A stretch of 5,631 bases of DNA from Ignavibacteriaceae bacterium (GTDB taxonomy: Bacteria > Bacteroidota > Ignavibacteria > Ignavibacteriales > Ignavibacteriaceae): the NCBI GenBank assembly GCA_019912505.1, contig JAIOIM010000149.1, positions 1 to 5,631 on the forward strand. The letters are read 5' to 3'. Below, piece after piece: positions 5,179 to 5,631 of this stretch. The notes under the pieces are model-generated. The model made no database searches. It had not been told where the DNA came from and worked only from the letters and a program-made list of their open reading frames with translations. Position 1 is the stretch's first letter. Every line of letters begins with the position of its first letter. Both the position numbers and the translations under genes were made by a program.

Positions 5179-5631
5179 ATGGAGGATAGAAATTTCAAAC
5201 TCAAGTTTGCGCGCATAATTTCCACACTATTCGTCCCGCCTTCGTTTACAATAATTGTATTTTTTTATTTCGGCTTTTTGCTTGAGGGATCGCTCCCGGC
5301 ATCACTAAAAGTGTTTGCAACCGCGTTGCTATTCGGGTTTATACTTCCCATAGTTCTATTTGTTTACCTTCGTAAACAGGGTAAAATTGTTGATGAAGAT
5401 GCTACAATAAAAGAAGAAAGAACTTTTCCATTCTTTATTGCCATACTTTTTTATCTCGGCGGATTTGCATCTCTTATATTTTTTAAAGCCAATATTATTT
5501 CAATAGCATTTTGGTTTTGTTATATTTCCAACACATTGTTTACCATAATTATAAATCGGCACTGGAAGATAAGCGCGCACGCAATGGGTGCGGCTGGACC
5601 AATTGCGGCTGTAGCGTTTGTTAATATATAC
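5179..5631 (+). CDS. Polytopic membrane protein, PAP2-phosphatase-like (3' end cut off)
   Basis: The first 151 codons are present and the frame is open to the window edge. The protein is very hydrophobic: segments at about 13-36, 43-64, 85-102 and 106-125 look like membrane helices, and a further one begins near 137. A charged loop (65-82) ends KEERTFPF, and after the fourth helix comes NRHWKISAHAMGAAGP (126-141). This spacing resembles the first two motifs of PAP2-type phosphatases (K-x6-R-P and P-S-G-H), here degenerate: Arg81 with Pro84, and Ser132-Ala-His134. Such proteins dephosphorylate lipid phosphates at the membrane. The third motif, with the catalytic His, would lie beyond the edge, so activity cannot be judged. 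The ATG lies eight bases after the dus stop, with no clear ribosome site, consistent with the same operon. Confidence 0.7.
   Translation, partial: MEDRNFKLKFARIISTLFVPPSFTIIVFFYFGFLLEGSLPASLKVFATALLFGFILPIVLFVYLRKQGKIVDEDATIKEERTFPFFIAILFYLGGFASLIFFKANIISIAFWFCYISNTLFTIIINRHWKISAHAMGAAGPIAAVAFVNIY

Noticed and set aside
1..5631. tRNA, rRNA, CRISPR array or insertion sequence
   Set aside because: No cloverleaf, rRNA-like stretch, regularly spaced repeat or transposase was found on either strand.

Overview
The window looks like a chromosomal segment of an AT-rich bacterium of the Bacteroidota/Chlorobi (FCB) group, possibly Ignavibacteriota. This is inferred from three things. Promoter-like boxes match the Bacteroidetes -7 consensus TAnnTTTG. 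Shine-Dalgarno sequences are weak or absent before several genes. A small lipoprotein resembles the DUF6252-type lipoproteins common in that group. No taxonomic marker gene is present, so the assignment is tentative.

Layout. Positions 1-369 hold no confident gene: a GC-richer patch (about 48% over 1-120) gives way abruptly to AT-rich DNA with several hairpins and the promoter region of the next genes. Positions 370-965 encode a complete type II toxin-antitoxin pair, vapB-vapC, with overlapping stop and start codons. The end of vapC runs into a nested two-arm inverted repeat (961-1006) that resembles a short integron attC recombination site, and a second nested hairpin follows. A lipoprotein gene lies on the minus strand at 1131-1640, convergent with vapBC. 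A 289-base divergent intergenic region (1641-1929) carries one perfect TAnnTTTG box in each direction and an orphan terminator-like hairpin.

From 1930 to the right edge lie four tightly packed plus-strand genes: an NAD-type isocitrate dehydrogenase (GTG start), a 12-helix MFS transporter of the TetA-like DHA1 group (GTG start overlapping the previous stop), a DusB-type tRNA-dihydrouridine synthase, and the 5' part of a polytopic membrane protein resembling PAP2 phosphatases. Junctions of -4, +5 and +8 bases argue for one transcript, although the products belong to unrelated processes (TCA cycle, export, tRNA modification, membrane lipid metabolism).

The right part looks like ordinary housekeeping DNA. 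The left 1.1 kb has an accessory character: a toxin-antitoxin cassette, a base-composition step and inverted repeats. The most interesting candidate is that vapBC sits in, or derives from, an integron-like gene cassette. This rests on local sequence symmetry only and is far from proven.
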